Source: Geomonas ferrireducens
Lineage (GTDB): Bacteria > Desulfobacterota > Desulfuromonadia > Geobacterales > Geobacteraceae
DNA: 64,000 nucleotides
Assembly (NCBI RefSeq): GCF_004917065.1
Contig: NZ_SSYA01000003.1
Coordinates: 828,318-892,317 of the forward strand
Direction of reading: 5' to 3'
Shown piece after piece: positions 1 through 8,796 of this stretch (the stretch's first letter is position 1; each line of letters begins with the position of its first letter). A model generated the notes under the pieces. It did not search any database. It was given only the letters and a program-made list of their open reading frames with translations, and was not told the DNA's origin. A program made the position numbers and the translations under genes.

Positions 1-319
1 GGGTGTAACGGATGCCGGTCCAGGGCTGCCTGGTCGCCACGGCGCTCTTGCCGTGATTTCCCATGACCAGGGTGAGCCAGATCCAGCTGTTGATCACGGT
101 CCAGAAGAAGGTCCCCCTGGCGACCGAGCCGATCAGGTTGCCCGCCGTTTTCGGATCCGCGGCGGCGAGCCCCGCGGCGGCCAGGTTCTGGTAGATCGCC
201 TTCACGGTGAGCGACCACGCCGGCCAGATCAGCATGGCGGCGATGAAGCTCAGCACGAGGGCGGCGGCGCCGGTGGCAAGCGGGCTTTCGAACTGTCTCT
301 TCGTCGTGTGTTGCTCCAT
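1..319 (-). CDS. Multi-pass membrane protein, partial (C-terminus beyond window start)
   Basis: The reading frame is open from an ATG at 319 to the window edge, with an AAGGAGA ribosome binding site seven bases upstream. The visible 106 residues start with a short polar stretch, then a hydrophobic segment (about residues 17-40) and a second one around residues 72-90 containing the residues FFWTVINSWIWLTLVMG. The protein is therefore an inner-membrane protein with at least two helices. It is 35 bp upstream of the porin gene on the same strand, followed by benzoate-CoA ligase, so a role in uptake of aromatic acids is a reasonable inference. I do not recognise the family. Confidence 0.7.
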   Translation of the reverse strand, partial: MEQHTTKRQFESPLATGAAALVLSFIAAMLIWPAWSLTVKAIYQNLAAAGLAAADPKTAGNLIGSVARGTFFWTVINSWIWLTLVMGNHGKSAVATRQPWTGIRYT

Positions 320-354
320 AAGATCTCCTTTTCATGCCTGACGTTGCTTCGGGA

Positions 355-1680
355 TTAAAAGAAGTAAAAGGCCGAGACCCGGTAGACGTTCGCCACCCCT
401 TTATCGGAGGTGCCCGCCGCGTTGTTGCCGTAGCGGGTGTCCAGGTGCTGGTATTCCGTTCCGAAGCGGATGGCTGCGTTGATGTCGTAGGAGACGTTGG
501 CGAAGATCTGCGAGCTCCATTTCTGGAAGTTCGCGATCCCGTCGTAGCTTCCGTAATCGTAGGCGTTGCGCCTACCGTAACCGGCGGCGAAGCCCAGGTT
601 TTGCGTCGGGTAGAAGATACCCTGGCCGAACATGCCGTACCCTTTCGCCGGGACCTTATGTCCCGCAGGCCCGGTGAGCGGTGTGGCGGTGGCGTAGTTG
701 AAAGACATGTTCGCCGCCTGGTAGGTCTGGGCCTCGAGGCTCGCGGTCATCGCGCGGCTCTTGCCGTCTTTGGACGGCAGAAGCGGCACGAAGAGGTAGC
801 CGCCGTACCCCCAGGAGGCGACGCTCCTGTCGTTCTCGCCAACGTCCTCCCTGCCGTACAGGCCGAAGAGCCCGGCCTGCAACGGGTTCATGGAGAGCCC
901 CCAGAAACCAGGTGCTACGCCGAGGCTTTTGCTCACCAGCATCGCCTGGCCCGCGGTGTTCACCGCGCCTCCCCAGGTGTCCGTGGCCGCGCCTGACTGC
1001 TGGTTCGAGTCCTGTACCGGGTTTTGCAGCGAGAGGCTCAGCTTCAAAAGGTTCTGCTCGGAGAGTTTCACCTTCTGCGTGACCCTGAGCTGCGCCACGC
1101 GTGGCTGCTGCGGGTTGCCGGCGGTGGCGCCCAGGCCGAAATCGAGGGTGGAGGCGTTTGCCACGCCGAAGTTATCCCAGTACTGGCCGAAAAGGAGCTG
1201 GGTGTTCTCCCAGTCCAGCGTGCCGTAGGCGTGGCGCATGCGCAGGTTCCCTGACTCATTCGTGCCGTTGGCGCCGTAGAAGTCGACCTCGATAAGCGCC
1301 GCGGTCTTGGCGCCCAGTACGGGAGGTCCGGCGACCTTGAACCAGAGGCGCGACTGACGCGCGGTGAAGACCGACTGGTCCTGCTTTCCGGCGGGTGAGC
1401 TCGTCTTCGGGATGCCCCCCTGCTGCAACGTCGCCAAGGCGCCGTTACCCCCAAGGTTCACCGAGTTGTGGACGTAGTCGAGCTTCACCATCCCGCCGAG
1501 GCTCAGGTTGAACTTGCTCGTAACGGGCGACGAGAGCTTGCCGTAGAAGCCGGGGGCCACCTCGCAGGAGGGGTCGAAGTCGCAGTTGTAGGCCGGTGCA
1601 GCACTCGGGGCGAGTTCCTGGCCGAAGGCGGGAGCGGCGAGAAGTAAAATGGCGGCTGAGAGGCTTTTCTTGTTGAGCAC
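355..1680 (-). CDS. Outer-membrane porin (DcaP-like beta barrel)
   Basis: The protein has a signal peptide (LNKKSLSAAILLLAAPAFGQ) and then a mature chain rich in alternating hydrophobic and aromatic residues. It ends in Tyr-Phe-Phe, the terminal aromatic signature of outer-membrane beta barrels. The sequence 'FTARQSRLWFKV' near residue 110 resembles the ARQSRLGF element of DcaP-type porins. An upstream ATG at 1710 is in frame, but the AAGGAGG site at about 1686-1692 sits just ahead of the GTG at 1680, and this start puts the signal peptide at the N-terminus, giving 441 aa. It lies between benzoate-CoA ligase and a membrane protein on the same strand, so it probably admits benzoate or related aromatic acids. 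The substrate is inferred only from context. Confidence 0.8.
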   Translation of the reverse strand: MLNKKSLSAAILLLAAPAFGQELAPSAAPAYNCDFDPSCEVAPGFYGKLSSPVTSKFNLSLGGMVKLDYVHNSVNLGGNGALATLQQGGIPKTSSPAGKQDQSVFTARQSRLWFKVAGPPVLGAKTAALIEVDFYGANGTNESGNLRMRHAYGTLDWENTQLLFGQYWDNFGVANASTLDFGLGATAGNPQQPRVAQLRVTQKVKLSEQNLLKLSLSLQNPVQDSNQQSGAATDTWGGAVNTAGQAMLVSKSLGVAPGFWGLSMNPLQAGLFGLYGREDVGENDRSVASWGYGGYLFVPLLPSKDGKSRAMTASLEAQTYQAANMSFNYATATPLTGPAGHKVPAKGYGMFGQGIFYPTQNLGFAAGYGRRNAYDYGSYDGIANFQKWSSQIFANVSYDINAAIRFGTEYQHLDTRYGNNAAGTSDKGVANVYRVSAFYFF

Positions 1681-1713
1681 GGATGCCCTCCTTTTCAATT
1701 GATGCCGCATCTG

Positions 1714-3348
1714 TCAGGCGGCCTTTTGTTGCTGCAGCATGTCGCGCAGTTCGAAGCGCTTGATCTTGCCGGTGGCGGTCTTCGGGAGCTCATCCATGAA
1801 CCTGATCCAGCGCGGGTACTTGTACAGGGCGAGCGACGACTTAACGAACTCCTTCAGCTCGGACTCCACCTTCTCAGACGGCTCCTTAGAAGCGGCAAGG
1901 ACCACGAAGGCCATCGGCTTTACCAGGTCGTCCTCGTCGGACGCGCCGATGACGGCGCATTCGAGAACATCTGGATGCTCGATGAGACATGCCTCCACCT
2001 CGTTCGGGGAAACCCAGATCCCCCCGACCTTCAGCATGTCGTCGGAGCGCCCGGCGCAGTAGAAGTACCCTTTTTCGTCGCAGTAGTACTTGTCGCCGGT
2101 GTTCACCCACGACCCCATCATGGTCTCGGTGGTTTTCTTGTGCTTGTTCCAGTAGAAGGCGGCGGCACTGTCCCCCTTGACGAGGAGCGTTCCGATCTCC
2201 CCGCCGGCCACGTCGCGCATCTCCTCGTCGACGATGCGCGCCTCGTAGCCCGGCACCACCTTGCCGGAGCTTCCCGCGGCGATTTCGCCGGGACGGTTGG
2301 ATACGAAGATGTGCGCCATCTCGGTCGAGCCGATGCCGTCCAGGATGTCGAGCTGGAAGCGGGCCTTCCAGCGGTGCAGGTAGGAGGGGGGGAGGGCCTC
2401 TCCGGCCGAGACGCAAAGACGGACACCGGCCATCTGCCCGTCCTGTTCGAGCATCTGCCCGTAGAGGGTCGGGACCCCAAAATAGAGGGTAGGGCGGTGG
2501 CGGCGCACGGTGGCGTAGACCTGTTCGGGAGTCGGCCGGTGGGGCAGGTACACGGCGGTCGCGCCGACGTGGAAGGGGAAGTAGATGCCGTTGCCGAGGC
2601 CGTAGGCGAAGAAGAGCTTGGCCGCCGAGAAGAAGACGTCATCCTCCTTGATCTCCAGGATCTTCATGCCGTAGGTGCTCGCCGCGTACACCATGTCGTG
2701 TTGCAGGTGCACCGTTCCCTTCGGAGAGCCCGTCGATCCAGAACTGTAGAGCCAGAAACAGGCGTCGTCCCGGCAGGTGGGAGCCGCGTCGAGCCGGTCC
2801 GACTGGGCCGCCAAAAGCGTGTCGAAATCCAGATCCCCCGGTCGCATGCCGTTCACTGGTGGCTCGTCCGAGCAAGAAGGGGCTTGTCCCCCGTAGCCTT
2901 GGCGAAGGGGGAAGCCTTGGCGAAGGGGGACGACGATTACGTGCTCAAGGAAGGGGAGCTCATTGCGGATCGGCTCGATCAGTTCCAGCAGGGGCGCATC
3001 CACCACCAGGACTCGCGTCCTGGAATCGTTCAGGTAGAACCGGAAATCCTGCGAGCGGTTCATCGTGTTCAGACAGACCGGCACCGCACCAATCTTTATG
3101 GCGCCGAAGAAGGCCTGCGGATACACCTCCGTATCCAGAAGCAGCAGGGACACCCGCTCCTCCATGCGGACCCCAAGCGACTTCAGGGCGTTGCCGAACC
3201 GGTTCATGCCATCCTGCATCCCGGCATAGGTGAGCAAGCGGTCCTCGCAGAGGACAGCCGCTTTTTCCCCTCTTCCCTCACGGACGTTGCGGTCGACGAA
3301 ATAATCGGCGGCGTTGAAAGCGTCGGGCAGATTCAGACTGTACGGCAT
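1714..3348 (-). CDS. bamY: Benzoate-CoA ligase (AMP-forming)
   Basis: This is an ANL-superfamily acyl-CoA synthetase that would activate benzoate to benzoyl-CoA with ATP and CoA. Visible motifs are the P-loop 'YSSGSTGSPKGTV' near residue 200, 'GIGSTEMAHIF' as the adenylate motif, 'NTGDKYYCDEKGYF' with the AMP-binding Asp, and the C-terminal 'PKTATGKIKR' holding the catalytic Lys. The start at 3348 follows CAGGAGGTCGCC; an upstream in-frame ATG at 3408 lacks comparable support. The protein is 544 aa, about 20 residues longer than I expect for benzoate-CoA ligases. The excess is explained by an in-frame repeat insertion at residues 139-159 (see 2872-2930). It lies tail to head with the porin gene and divergent from the CoA-transferase at 3586, which offers an ATP-free route to the same product. 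Confidence 0.88.
   Translation of the reverse strand: MPYSLNLPDAFNAADYFVDRNVREGRGEKAAVLCEDRLLTYAGMQDGMNRFGNALKSLGVRMEERVSLLLLDTEVYPQAFFGAIKIGAVPVCLNTMNRSQDFRFYLNDSRTRVLVVDAPLLELIEPIRNELPFLEHVIVVPLRQGFPLRQGYGGQAPSCSDEPPVNGMRPGDLDFDTLLAAQSDRLDAAPTCRDDACFWLYSSGSTGSPKGTVHLQHDMVYAASTYGMKILEIKEDDVFFSAAKLFFAYGLGNGIYFPFHVGATAVYLPHRPTPEQVYATVRRHRPTLYFGVPTLYGQMLEQDGQMAGVRLCVSAGEALPPSYLHRWKARFQLDILDGIGSTEMAHIFVSNRPGEIAAGSSGKVVPGYEARIVDEEMRDVAGGEIGTLLVKGDSAAAFYWNKHKKTTETMMGSWVNTGDKYYCDEKGYFYCAGRSDDMLKVGGIWVSPNEVEACLIEHPDVLECAVIGASDEDDLVKPMAFVVLAASKEPSEKVESELKEFVKSSLALYKYPRWIRFMDELPKTATGKIKRFELRDMLQQQKAA
2872..2930 (-). repeat. Family A intergenic repeat inserted in frame in bamY
   Basis: Read on the minus strand, this segment carries CCCCCTTCGCCAAGGCT twice in direct tandem, then ACGGGGGACAAGCCCC. 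The same words fill the gaps at 7937-8025, 33870-33945 and 36308-36380. Here they are translated as PLRQGFPLRQGYGGQAPSC between a conserved-looking beta strand (LEHVIVV) and the ligase AMP-binding core. The frame stays open on both sides, so the insert behaves like a tolerated palindromic-element insertion. Confidence 0.8.
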
Positions 3349-3448
3349 GGCGACCTCCTGTTTGGGCGTGGGTTGTGATGAATTCTGAAAAGATGTTTTG
3401 CAGATCACGAGCCATATCCAGATTTAAAATTCAAGATTGGCATTAAAA

Positions 3449-3557
3449 GTGTAAGTCGTTGTATTGTGGCTGTAATTTATGGTGAGTTTATGTGTAACGC
3501 TGTTTACTTTTAATGATTGGTGCGACTTGCGTGTAACGTTTTGAGGGGCGGGTGTAA
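3449..3557 (+). promoter_or_regulatory. Leader of the CoA-transferase gene with four GTGTAA direct repeats
   Basis: The hexamer GTGTAA occurs at 3449, 3492, 3531 and 3552 in the AT-richer gap between the divergent ligase and CoA-transferase genes. Around 3459-3474 there is also a degenerate match (TTGTATTGTGGCTGTA) to the palindromic operator seen at five other sites, with TGTAAT at 3471 as a possible -10 box but no good -35. This region probably holds the divergent promoters. The exact elements are uncertain. Confidence 0.3.
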
Positions 3558-3585
3558 AGGTTTGCATCGGGGAAGGGGGGGCTTT

Positions 3586-5442
3586 ATGGACCGGGAATCG
3601 GCGGAGCATTATCGACGGAAACTGACGACGGCGGACGAGGCGGTGCGGCAGATCCAATCCGGTTGGCGCGTCTTTCTCGGCTCGGGCTGCGCGGTGCCGC
3701 AGGCGCTTTTGTCCGCGCTGGTGAGGAACGCGGGACGTTTTCACGACCTGGAACTGATACAGCTCTTGGCCTTCGGTACGGCGGACTACTGCACCGGGGA
3801 TTACGCCGGTCATCTGAGGCACAACTCGTTCTTCATAAGCGGCAAGATCCGGGAGGCGGTCCGCGAAGGGCGGGCGGATTACACCCCGATTTTTCTCAGC
3901 GAGATCCCCGAGTTGATCCGCTCCGGGCAGAGGGGGTGCCAGGCGGCCTTGCTGCAACTGTCTCCGCCCGACCGCCACGGCTACTGCAGCATGGGAATCA
4001 ACGTGGACATACAGCGGGCCGCACTCGACCGGGCGAAGCTCGTCATCGCCGAGATCAACCCGCGCATGCCGCGCACCTTCGGGGATACCTCCGTGCACCT
4101 GAGCCGGATCGACCTCGTGGTGGAGTCCGACCTCCCCATCCTGGTCTCCGAGGCAAAGGAACCGGACGAGGTGGAACTGCAGATCGGCTACCACATCTCG
4201 CGGCTCGTGGAGAACGGCAGCTGCCTTCAGATGGGTATCGGGGCCATCCCTGGAACCGTCCTCAAGTACCTCGCCGACAAGCGCGATCTAGGGATCCATA
4301 CTGAGATGTTCAGCGAGTCGCTTTTGCCGCTCATCGAGCAGGGCAATATCACCAACAGGCTTAAAAAGGTGCATCCCTTGAAGAGCGTGGCGAGCTTCGT
4401 CATCGGAAGCCGCGCCCTCTATGATTTCGTGGACGGCAACCCCGGCGTTGAGTTCCACCCGTCAGACCATGTCAACGACCCCCGGGTGATCAGCGCGAAC
4501 GACAACGTGGTCGCCATCAACTCTGCCCTCCAGGTCGATCTCACCGGGCAGATCTGCGCGGACAGCATCGGCTACACCTTCTACAGCGGCATCGGAGGCC
4601 AGGTCGATTTCACGCGCGGGGCGGCCATGAGCCGCGGCGGCAAGCCGGTCATCGCGATCCGGAGCACGGCCGGGGAACTTGGCGTAAGCCGCATCGTGGC
4701 GCGCATCGACGACGGAACCGGGGTGGTGACGAGCCGAGGCGACGCGCATTACGTGGTGTCGGAATACGGCATCGCCTATCTGCACGGCAAGACGATCCGG
4801 GAGCGCGCCCTCGCCCTCATCTCCATCGCCCACCCCGATTACCGCAGGGATTTGCTCGATTTCGTCAAGAAGAAGCACTACGTATACGAGGACGAACAGG
4901 TGTGGCAGCAGGCGCTCGACCGTTACCCGCGTGACTACGAGGAGTCGCGCTCGTTCAAGGGGGTGGAGCTTCTGGTGCGCCCGCTGAAGGCGGTGGACGA
5001 ACGCCTCCTGCAGGAGTTCTTCTACAGTCTCGACCCAGAGAGCGTGTACAACCGGTTCTTCGGCAGCAAGGTCCGGATGGCCCACCGCGAGGCGGCGAAG
5101 CTTGTCTGCATCGATTACGACAGTCGGATGGCGCTGGCGGCCTTTGAGCGGGAGGAGGGGGTGGAGAGGATGGTGGCGGTGGCGCGCTACGCGGTGAATC
5201 CCCGAAGCGGGATGGCGGAGACCGCCGTGGTCGTGAACGACGGCTTCCGCCGCCTGGGTGTCGCCCGTCATCTCATGCGCCGCCTGGAAAAGTACGCCAG
5301 GGGGCGCGGTGTTGAGGGATTTCAGGCCGAGATCCTGCCGACAAACGAGGCGATGCTCCGTTACCACCGCGAGCTCGGGCATTCGCTGGCCCTTTCCCAG
5401 GAAAGCGGCAACTTTCACATGGAGTACCGCTTTGAGGCATGA
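3586..5442 (+). CDS. Acetyl-CoA hydrolase/transferase family CoA-transferase fused to a GNAT domain
   Basis: Residues 1 to about 430 form a class I CoA-transferase of the 4-hydroxybutyrate/acetate type. It contains 'GIGAIPGTVLKYL' followed by 'IHTEMFSES', whose Glu240 is the expected glutamyl-CoA nucleophile, and 'GIGGQVDFTRGAAMSRGG' near residue 345. Residues from about 465 to 618 look like a GNAT acyltransferase, including 'RRLGVARHLMRRLEKYARGRG'. The start at 3586 follows GGGAAGGGGGG; the longer frame from 3517 would add residues unlike the family. In this setting a benzoate or succinate CoA-transferase is a good candidate. Geobacter is known to have a succinyl-CoA:benzoate CoA-transferase, but I cannot tell whether it is this protein or the one at 15230. 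Confidence 0.82.
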   Translation: MDRESAEHYRRKLTTADEAVRQIQSGWRVFLGSGCAVPQALLSALVRNAGRFHDLELIQLLAFGTADYCTGDYAGHLRHNSFFISGKIREAVREGRADYTPIFLSEIPELIRSGQRGCQAALLQLSPPDRHGYCSMGINVDIQRAALDRAKLVIAEINPRMPRTFGDTSVHLSRIDLVVESDLPILVSEAKEPDEVELQIGYHISRLVENGSCLQMGIGAIPGTVLKYLADKRDLGIHTEMFSESLLPLIEQGNITNRLKKVHPLKSVASFVIGSRALYDFVDGNPGVEFHPSDHVNDPRVISANDNVVAINSALQVDLTGQICADSIGYTFYSGIGGQVDFTRGAAMSRGGKPVIAIRSTAGELGVSRIVARIDDGTGVVTSRGDAHYVVSEYGIAYLHGKTIRERALALISIAHPDYRRDLLDFVKKKHYVYEDEQVWQQALDRYPRDYEESRSFKGVELLVRPLKAVDERLLQEFFYSLDPESVYNRFFGSKVRMAHREAAKLVCIDYDSRMALAAFEREEGVERMVAVARYAVNPRSGMAETAVVVNDGFRRLGVARHLMRRLEKYARGRGVEGFQAEILPTNEAMLRYHRELGHSLALSQESGNFHMEYRFEA

Positions 5443-5610
5443 GGCGGCTTATCTGGTAACGGCGTTATTGTTTTACGTCGTCGTCGTTTCCTCCATAACC
5501 GTCTCCGACGGAGTGTCCTGCTCTCTAAGCGTTTAATTTGTGCAGTTTCAGCCTCTTATTCCGATTAGGCTCCACTATGGTCCTCTGCTAGAAAAAAAAA
5601 CCAATTCCGC

Positions 5611-5641
5611 TTGACAGGTAAAATGGTATTGTGGTACCTAT
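5611..5641 (+). promoter_or_regulatory. Sigma-70-like promoter with palindromic operator upstream of bamQ
   Basis: TTGACA at 5611-5616 is followed after 18 bp by TACCTA at 5635-5640. The palindrome TGGTATTGTGGTACCT (5624-5639) spans the spacer and the -10 box, so a bound repressor would block RNA polymerase. The layout matches the sites at 17825, 18384 and 41923. Confidence 0.7.
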
Positions 5642-5707
5642 TTACACAAAACAAAGTTTTGCTGATTTGGCTCGGTCCTGTCAGCCATTAACGAAGGAGG
5701 AGGTTTT

Positions 5708-6790
5708 ATGTCCAAGCAAGCGTATCGCTGGTCCATGACGGCCGTTGGTGAACCTATGGCGAAGAGCGAATTCACCCCGACCCCCGGAGCAGGCGAGGTC
5801 GTGGTCGAGGTTGCCGGTTGCGGCGTCTGCCACACCGATCTCGGCTTCTACTACAGCGGTGTCCGTTTCAACCATCCCGCTCCGCTCACGCTGGGGCATG
5901 AGATCAGCGGCCGCGTGGTGGCGACCGGGGAGGGCGCCGGCGCCTGGGCGGGGAAGGCCGTCCTGATCCCGGCGGTCATGCCTTGCGGCGAGTGCGACCT
6001 CTGTCTTTCAAGCCACGGCACCATCTGCCGCGCCCAGCAGATGCCGGGTAACGACATCCACGGCGGGTTCGCCTCGCACATCGTCGTTCCGGCGAAGACG
6101 CTCTGCCCGGTGGACGAGAAACGCCTCGCCGCGGCCGGTCTCAACCTGGCCGACATCTCGGTCGTGGCCGACGCTGTGACGACGCCCTACCAAGCCGCGG
6201 TCCAGGCCGAGGTGAAACCGGGTGACGTAGCCATCGTCATCGGCATCGGCGGGGTGGGGGGCTACGCGGTCCAGGTGGCCAACGCGCTCGGCGCAACCGT
6301 CATCGCCATCGACGTCGACCAGGCGAAGCTGGACAACATGGCCAAGCATGGCGCGGCGCTCACCCTGAACTCCCGCGAGATCCAGGGCAAAGAGCTCAAG
6401 AAGGCGATCAACACCTTCGTGAAGGAGAAGGGGCTCAAGGAGACCTGCTGGAAGATCTTCGAATGCTCGGGGAGCGCTCCAGGCCAGGATACCGCCTTCG
6501 GTCTGCTGACCTACGGCGCGACCCTCTCCGTGGTTGGCTTCACCATGGACAAGATCGAGCTGCGCCTCTCCAACCTGATGGCCTTCCATGCGCGGGCGCT
6601 CGGGAACTGGGGATGCCTCACCGAACTCTATCCGGCGGCGCTCGACCTCGTCCTGGACGGCAAGGTGAACCTCGCCCCCTTCATCGAGAAGCACCCCCTG
6701 GACAACATCAACGAGGTCTTCGCCTCGGCCCATGCCCACAAGCTCACAAGGCGCGCCATCCTGGTTCCGGGCGCGCAGGGAGGTGCGTGA
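5708..6790 (+). CDS. bamQ: 6-hydroxycyclohex-1-ene-1-carbonyl-CoA dehydrogenase
   Basis: This is a zinc-dependent medium-chain alcohol dehydrogenase of 360 aa. It has the catalytic-zinc motif '[14 protein letters not shown]' near residue 38 and 'GHE' at about 61. The structural-zinc motif is '[15 protein letters not shown]', and the NAD-binding loop is '[11 protein letters not shown]' near 180. It would oxidise 6-hydroxycyclohex-1-ene-1-carbonyl-CoA to the 6-oxo compound that BamA hydrolyses. The start follows GAAGGAGGAGG. The stop codon overlaps the next start codon (bamR) by one base, so the two are translationally coupled. Assignment rests on the family plus the adjacent dienoyl-CoA hydratase and the bamA-I cluster. 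The gene is headed by its own operator-bearing promoter at 5611. Confidence 0.88.
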   Translation: MSKQAYRWSMTAVGEPMAKSEFTPTPGAGEVVVEVAGCGVCHTDLGFYYSGVRFNHPAPLTLGHEISGRVVATGEGAGAWAGKAVLIPAVMPCGECDLCLSSHGTICRAQQMPGNDIHGGFASHIVVPAKTLCPVDEKRLAAAGLNLADISVVADAVTTPYQAAVQAEVKPGDVAIVIGIGGVGGYAVQVANALGATVIAIDVDQAKLDNMAKHGAALTLNSREIQGKELKKAINTFVKEKGLKETCWKIFECSGSAPGQDTAFGLLTYGATLSVVGFTMDKIELRLSNLMAFHARALGNWGCLTELYPAALDLVLDGKVNLAPFIEKHPLDNINEVFASAHAHKLTRRAILVPGAQGGA

Positions 6791-7599
6791 TGAGCGAAGC
6801 CGCGGCAGCAGCACAGAACGCGACGGCACAGGTCAACTCCCCGCTCAAGGTGAGCCTCGAGCGCGATGGCCGCCTGCTTAAACTCACCCTCGCGCGTCCC
6901 AAGGCGAACATAGTCGACGCGGCCATGATCGCCGCGTTGCAGGGCGCCCTTGACGAACACCTCGCCCGTCCGGAGCTTAGAGCCGTGCTCCTTGCGGCCG
7001 AGGGGTCGCACTTCAGCTTCGGGGCGAGCGTCGACGAGCACATGCCGGACTCCTGCGCCCAGATGCTCAAATCGCTGCACGCGCTAGTGCTGAGGCTCGT
7101 GGAGAGCCCGGTTCCGGTGCTGGTCGCGGTGCGCGGACAGTGCCTGGGCGGCGGGCTTGAGGTGGTCGCTGCGGGCAACTTCATCTTTGCCGCACCGAAC
7201 GCGCAACTCGGGCAGCCCGAGATCAAGCTCGCTGTCTTCGCACCCGCCGCCTCCTGCCTGCTGCCGGAGCGGATCGGGCAGGCGCAGGCGGAGGATCTCC
7301 TCTTTTCGGGCCGCAGTGTGAGCGCCGAGGAGGCCCTCCTCATGGGTCTTGTGTCGGTAGTTGCGGAGGACCCGGACCAGGCGGCCTACGACTACTTCGA
7401 CAAGCATCTCGCCTCCGTGAGCGCGAGCACCCTGCGCTTCGCCGTCAAGGCCGCCCGCACCCAGTTCGCGCAGCGGGTCAGGGCGAAGATCGAGTTCGTG
7501 GAGAAGCTGTACCTTGAAGAGATGATGAAGACGCACGACTCGGTCGAGGGGCTCATGGCCTTCGTCGAGAAACGTCAGCCGACCTGGCTCGACCGTTAG
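6790..7599 (+). CDS. bamR: Cyclohexa-1,5-diene-1-carbonyl-CoA hydratase
   Basis: This is a 269-aa crotonase-family protein that would add water to the dienoyl-CoA made by benzoyl-CoA reductase, giving 6-hydroxycyclohex-1-ene-1-carbonyl-CoA for BamQ. The crotonase fold shows as 'LARPKANIVDAAMIAAL', then 'SFGASVDEHMP', then the oxyanion-hole segment 'VAVRGQCLGGGLEVVAAGNF', and 'LGQPEIKLAVFAP'. The ATG at 6790 overlaps the bamQ stop, preceded by GGGAGGTGCG; a longer upstream frame from 6463 runs through bamQ and is not the gene. Most crotonases carry Glu in the second active-site position. Here the corresponding region reads 'PEIKLAVFAPAASCLLP', consistent with the specialised dienoyl-CoA hydratases. 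Confidence 0.86.
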   Translation: MSEAAAAAQNATAQVNSPLKVSLERDGRLLKLTLARPKANIVDAAMIAALQGALDEHLARPELRAVLLAAEGSHFSFGASVDEHMPDSCAQMLKSLHALVLRLVESPVPVLVAVRGQCLGGGLEVVAAGNFIFAAPNAQLGQPEIKLAVFAPAASCLLPERIGQAQAEDLLFSGRSVSAEEALLMGLVSVVAEDPDQAAYDYFDKHLASVSASTLRFAVKAARTQFAQRVRAKIEFVEKLYLEEMMKTHDSVEGLMAFVEKRQPTWLDR

Positions 7600-8082
7600 C
7601 CGTGCGATAACGTACTCACCCCCCGCAAGGGGGGAGGGGGGATTGCCGTTCTCTCGGACAGGCGGCAATCCCCCTGAGTCCAAAAAATCCATCTGTGACC
7701 ACGAAGCGCTGCATGAGAACTCGCGTCCCCCCCCCCCTTTTTGCGTAGGTTCTTCGGGGGAAAACCGGGAATCGCGGAGTACAGCAGTCAACTAAGCGCT
7801 GCACGAGCCCAGCGTCCCCCCCCCTTGCGAAGGGGGGACAGAGGGGATTTGCCTTTTAGCTTTCAAGGATGAGGGGCAAATGTGACGCGGATTCTTCTTC
7901 GTGTACAGGTGGGGGCGGTTGTAGAAAGCACAACAAATCAAATCCCCCCTGTCCCCCCTGCGCCAAGGCTACGGGGGGCAGGCTCCCCCTTCGCAAAGGG
8001 GGGGACGTGACGCCAAGGTTGCCCCTTTGAGGGAGCACGACCGGCTGGGGGAGTTCTATCCAACTGCTTTAGAGGGGGCGAC
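7600..8082 (+). repeat. Intergenic region filled with family A GC-rich repeats
   Basis: No gene is supported in this 483-bp gap. It holds at least four repeat units. They are CCCCCCGCAAGGGGGG with an inverted GGGGGATTGCC/GGCAATCCCCC pair (7617-7676), an 11-C run after AGCGCTGCATGAG (7707-7737), a second AGCGCTGCACGAG copy with CCCCTTGCGAAGGGGGGA (7796-7856), and the long form with CGCCAAGGCTACGGGGG and CCCCCTTCGCAAAGGGGG (7937-8025). Copies occur in both orientations and recur in six other gaps of the window. Confidence 0.8.
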
Positions 8083-8796
8083 ATGAGCAGCTTTCTGAAT
8101 TTCGAGGGACGGACCGCGGTGGTCACCGGTGGCGCGCGCGGACTGGGGCTTTCCATCACCCGCACGCTCCTGGCGCACGGCGCTAAGGTGCATGTCTTCG
8201 ACGTGGCCGAGGGGGAAGGGGGAGGCGGCTACCAGTTCCACAAGGTCGACATCACCGACCCCGCGAGCGTCTCGGCCGCCGTCGCCACCATCCCGGAACA
8301 GGTGACCCTTCTGGTCAACAACGCGGGCATCACCCGCGACCGCAGCGTCCTGAAAATGTCCGACGACGAGTGGCAGTCCGTCCTCGGGGTCAACCTGACG
8401 GGCGCCTTCAACGTGGTCAGGGCCTTCGCCCCCGGCATGAGGGACGCGGGCTACGGTCGCATCGTGAACATCACCTCGATCAACGGCATCCGCGGCAAGT
8501 TCGGCCAGGCCAACTACGCCGCCTCCAAGGCTGGTCTCATAGGTCTCACCAAGACCCTCGCCCGCGAGCTCGGGCCGAAAGGGGTCACCGTGAACGCGGT
8601 GGCGCCTGGCATGGTGCTTACCGACATGGCGCTCGCTCTCCCCGCGGAGATCCTCGACAAGGCGAGAAACGAGTGCCTGCTCCCGGATCTCGCGAGGCCG
8701 GAGGACATCGCCAACGCGGTCGCGTTCCTTCTTTCGGACGCGGCCGGCAAGATAACCGGCGAGGTGATAAGGGTGGATTCCGGGCAGTACATCTGA
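8083..8796 (+). CDS. Short-chain dehydrogenase/reductase, candidate 3-hydroxypimelyl-CoA dehydrogenase
   Basis: This is a classical SDR of 237 aa with the cofactor loop 'GGARGLGLS' near residue 17, 'NNAGITRD' near 78, catalytic Ser in 'NITSINGIRG', and the Tyr-x3-Lys pair in 'YAASKAG'. Overall it resembles FabG and the alicyclic hydroxyacyl-CoA dehydrogenases (BadH type). The start follows AGAGGGGGCGAC. It sits between bamQR and a thiolase, the position expected for the step from 3-hydroxypimelyl-CoA to 3-oxopimelyl-CoA after ring opening. That substrate is inferred from neighbours, not from residues; a fatty-acid role cannot be excluded. Its stop codon abuts the 135-bp inverted-repeat element. 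Confidence 0.75.
   Translation: MSSFLNFEGRTAVVTGGARGLGLSITRTLLAHGAKVHVFDVAEGEGGGGYQFHKVDITDPASVSAAVATIPEQVTLLVNNAGITRDRSVLKMSDDEWQSVLGVNLTGAFNVVRAFAPGMRDAGYGRIVNITSINGIRGKFGQANYAASKAGLIGLTKTLARELGPKGVTVNAVAPGMVLTDMALALPAEILDKARNECLLPDLARPEDIANAVAFLLSDAAGKITGEVIRVDSGQYI

Noticed and set aside
3437-3453. TTGGCA-N8-AGTGT as a sigma-54 promoter for the fused CoA-transferase
   Set aside because: The -12 element has GT in place of the invariant GC, and no GC occurs at the correct spacing.
7617-8025. CRISPR-like array from repeated GC-rich units
   Set aside because: Units are palindromic, occur in both orientations, vary in length and have no regular spacers; no cas genes are present.
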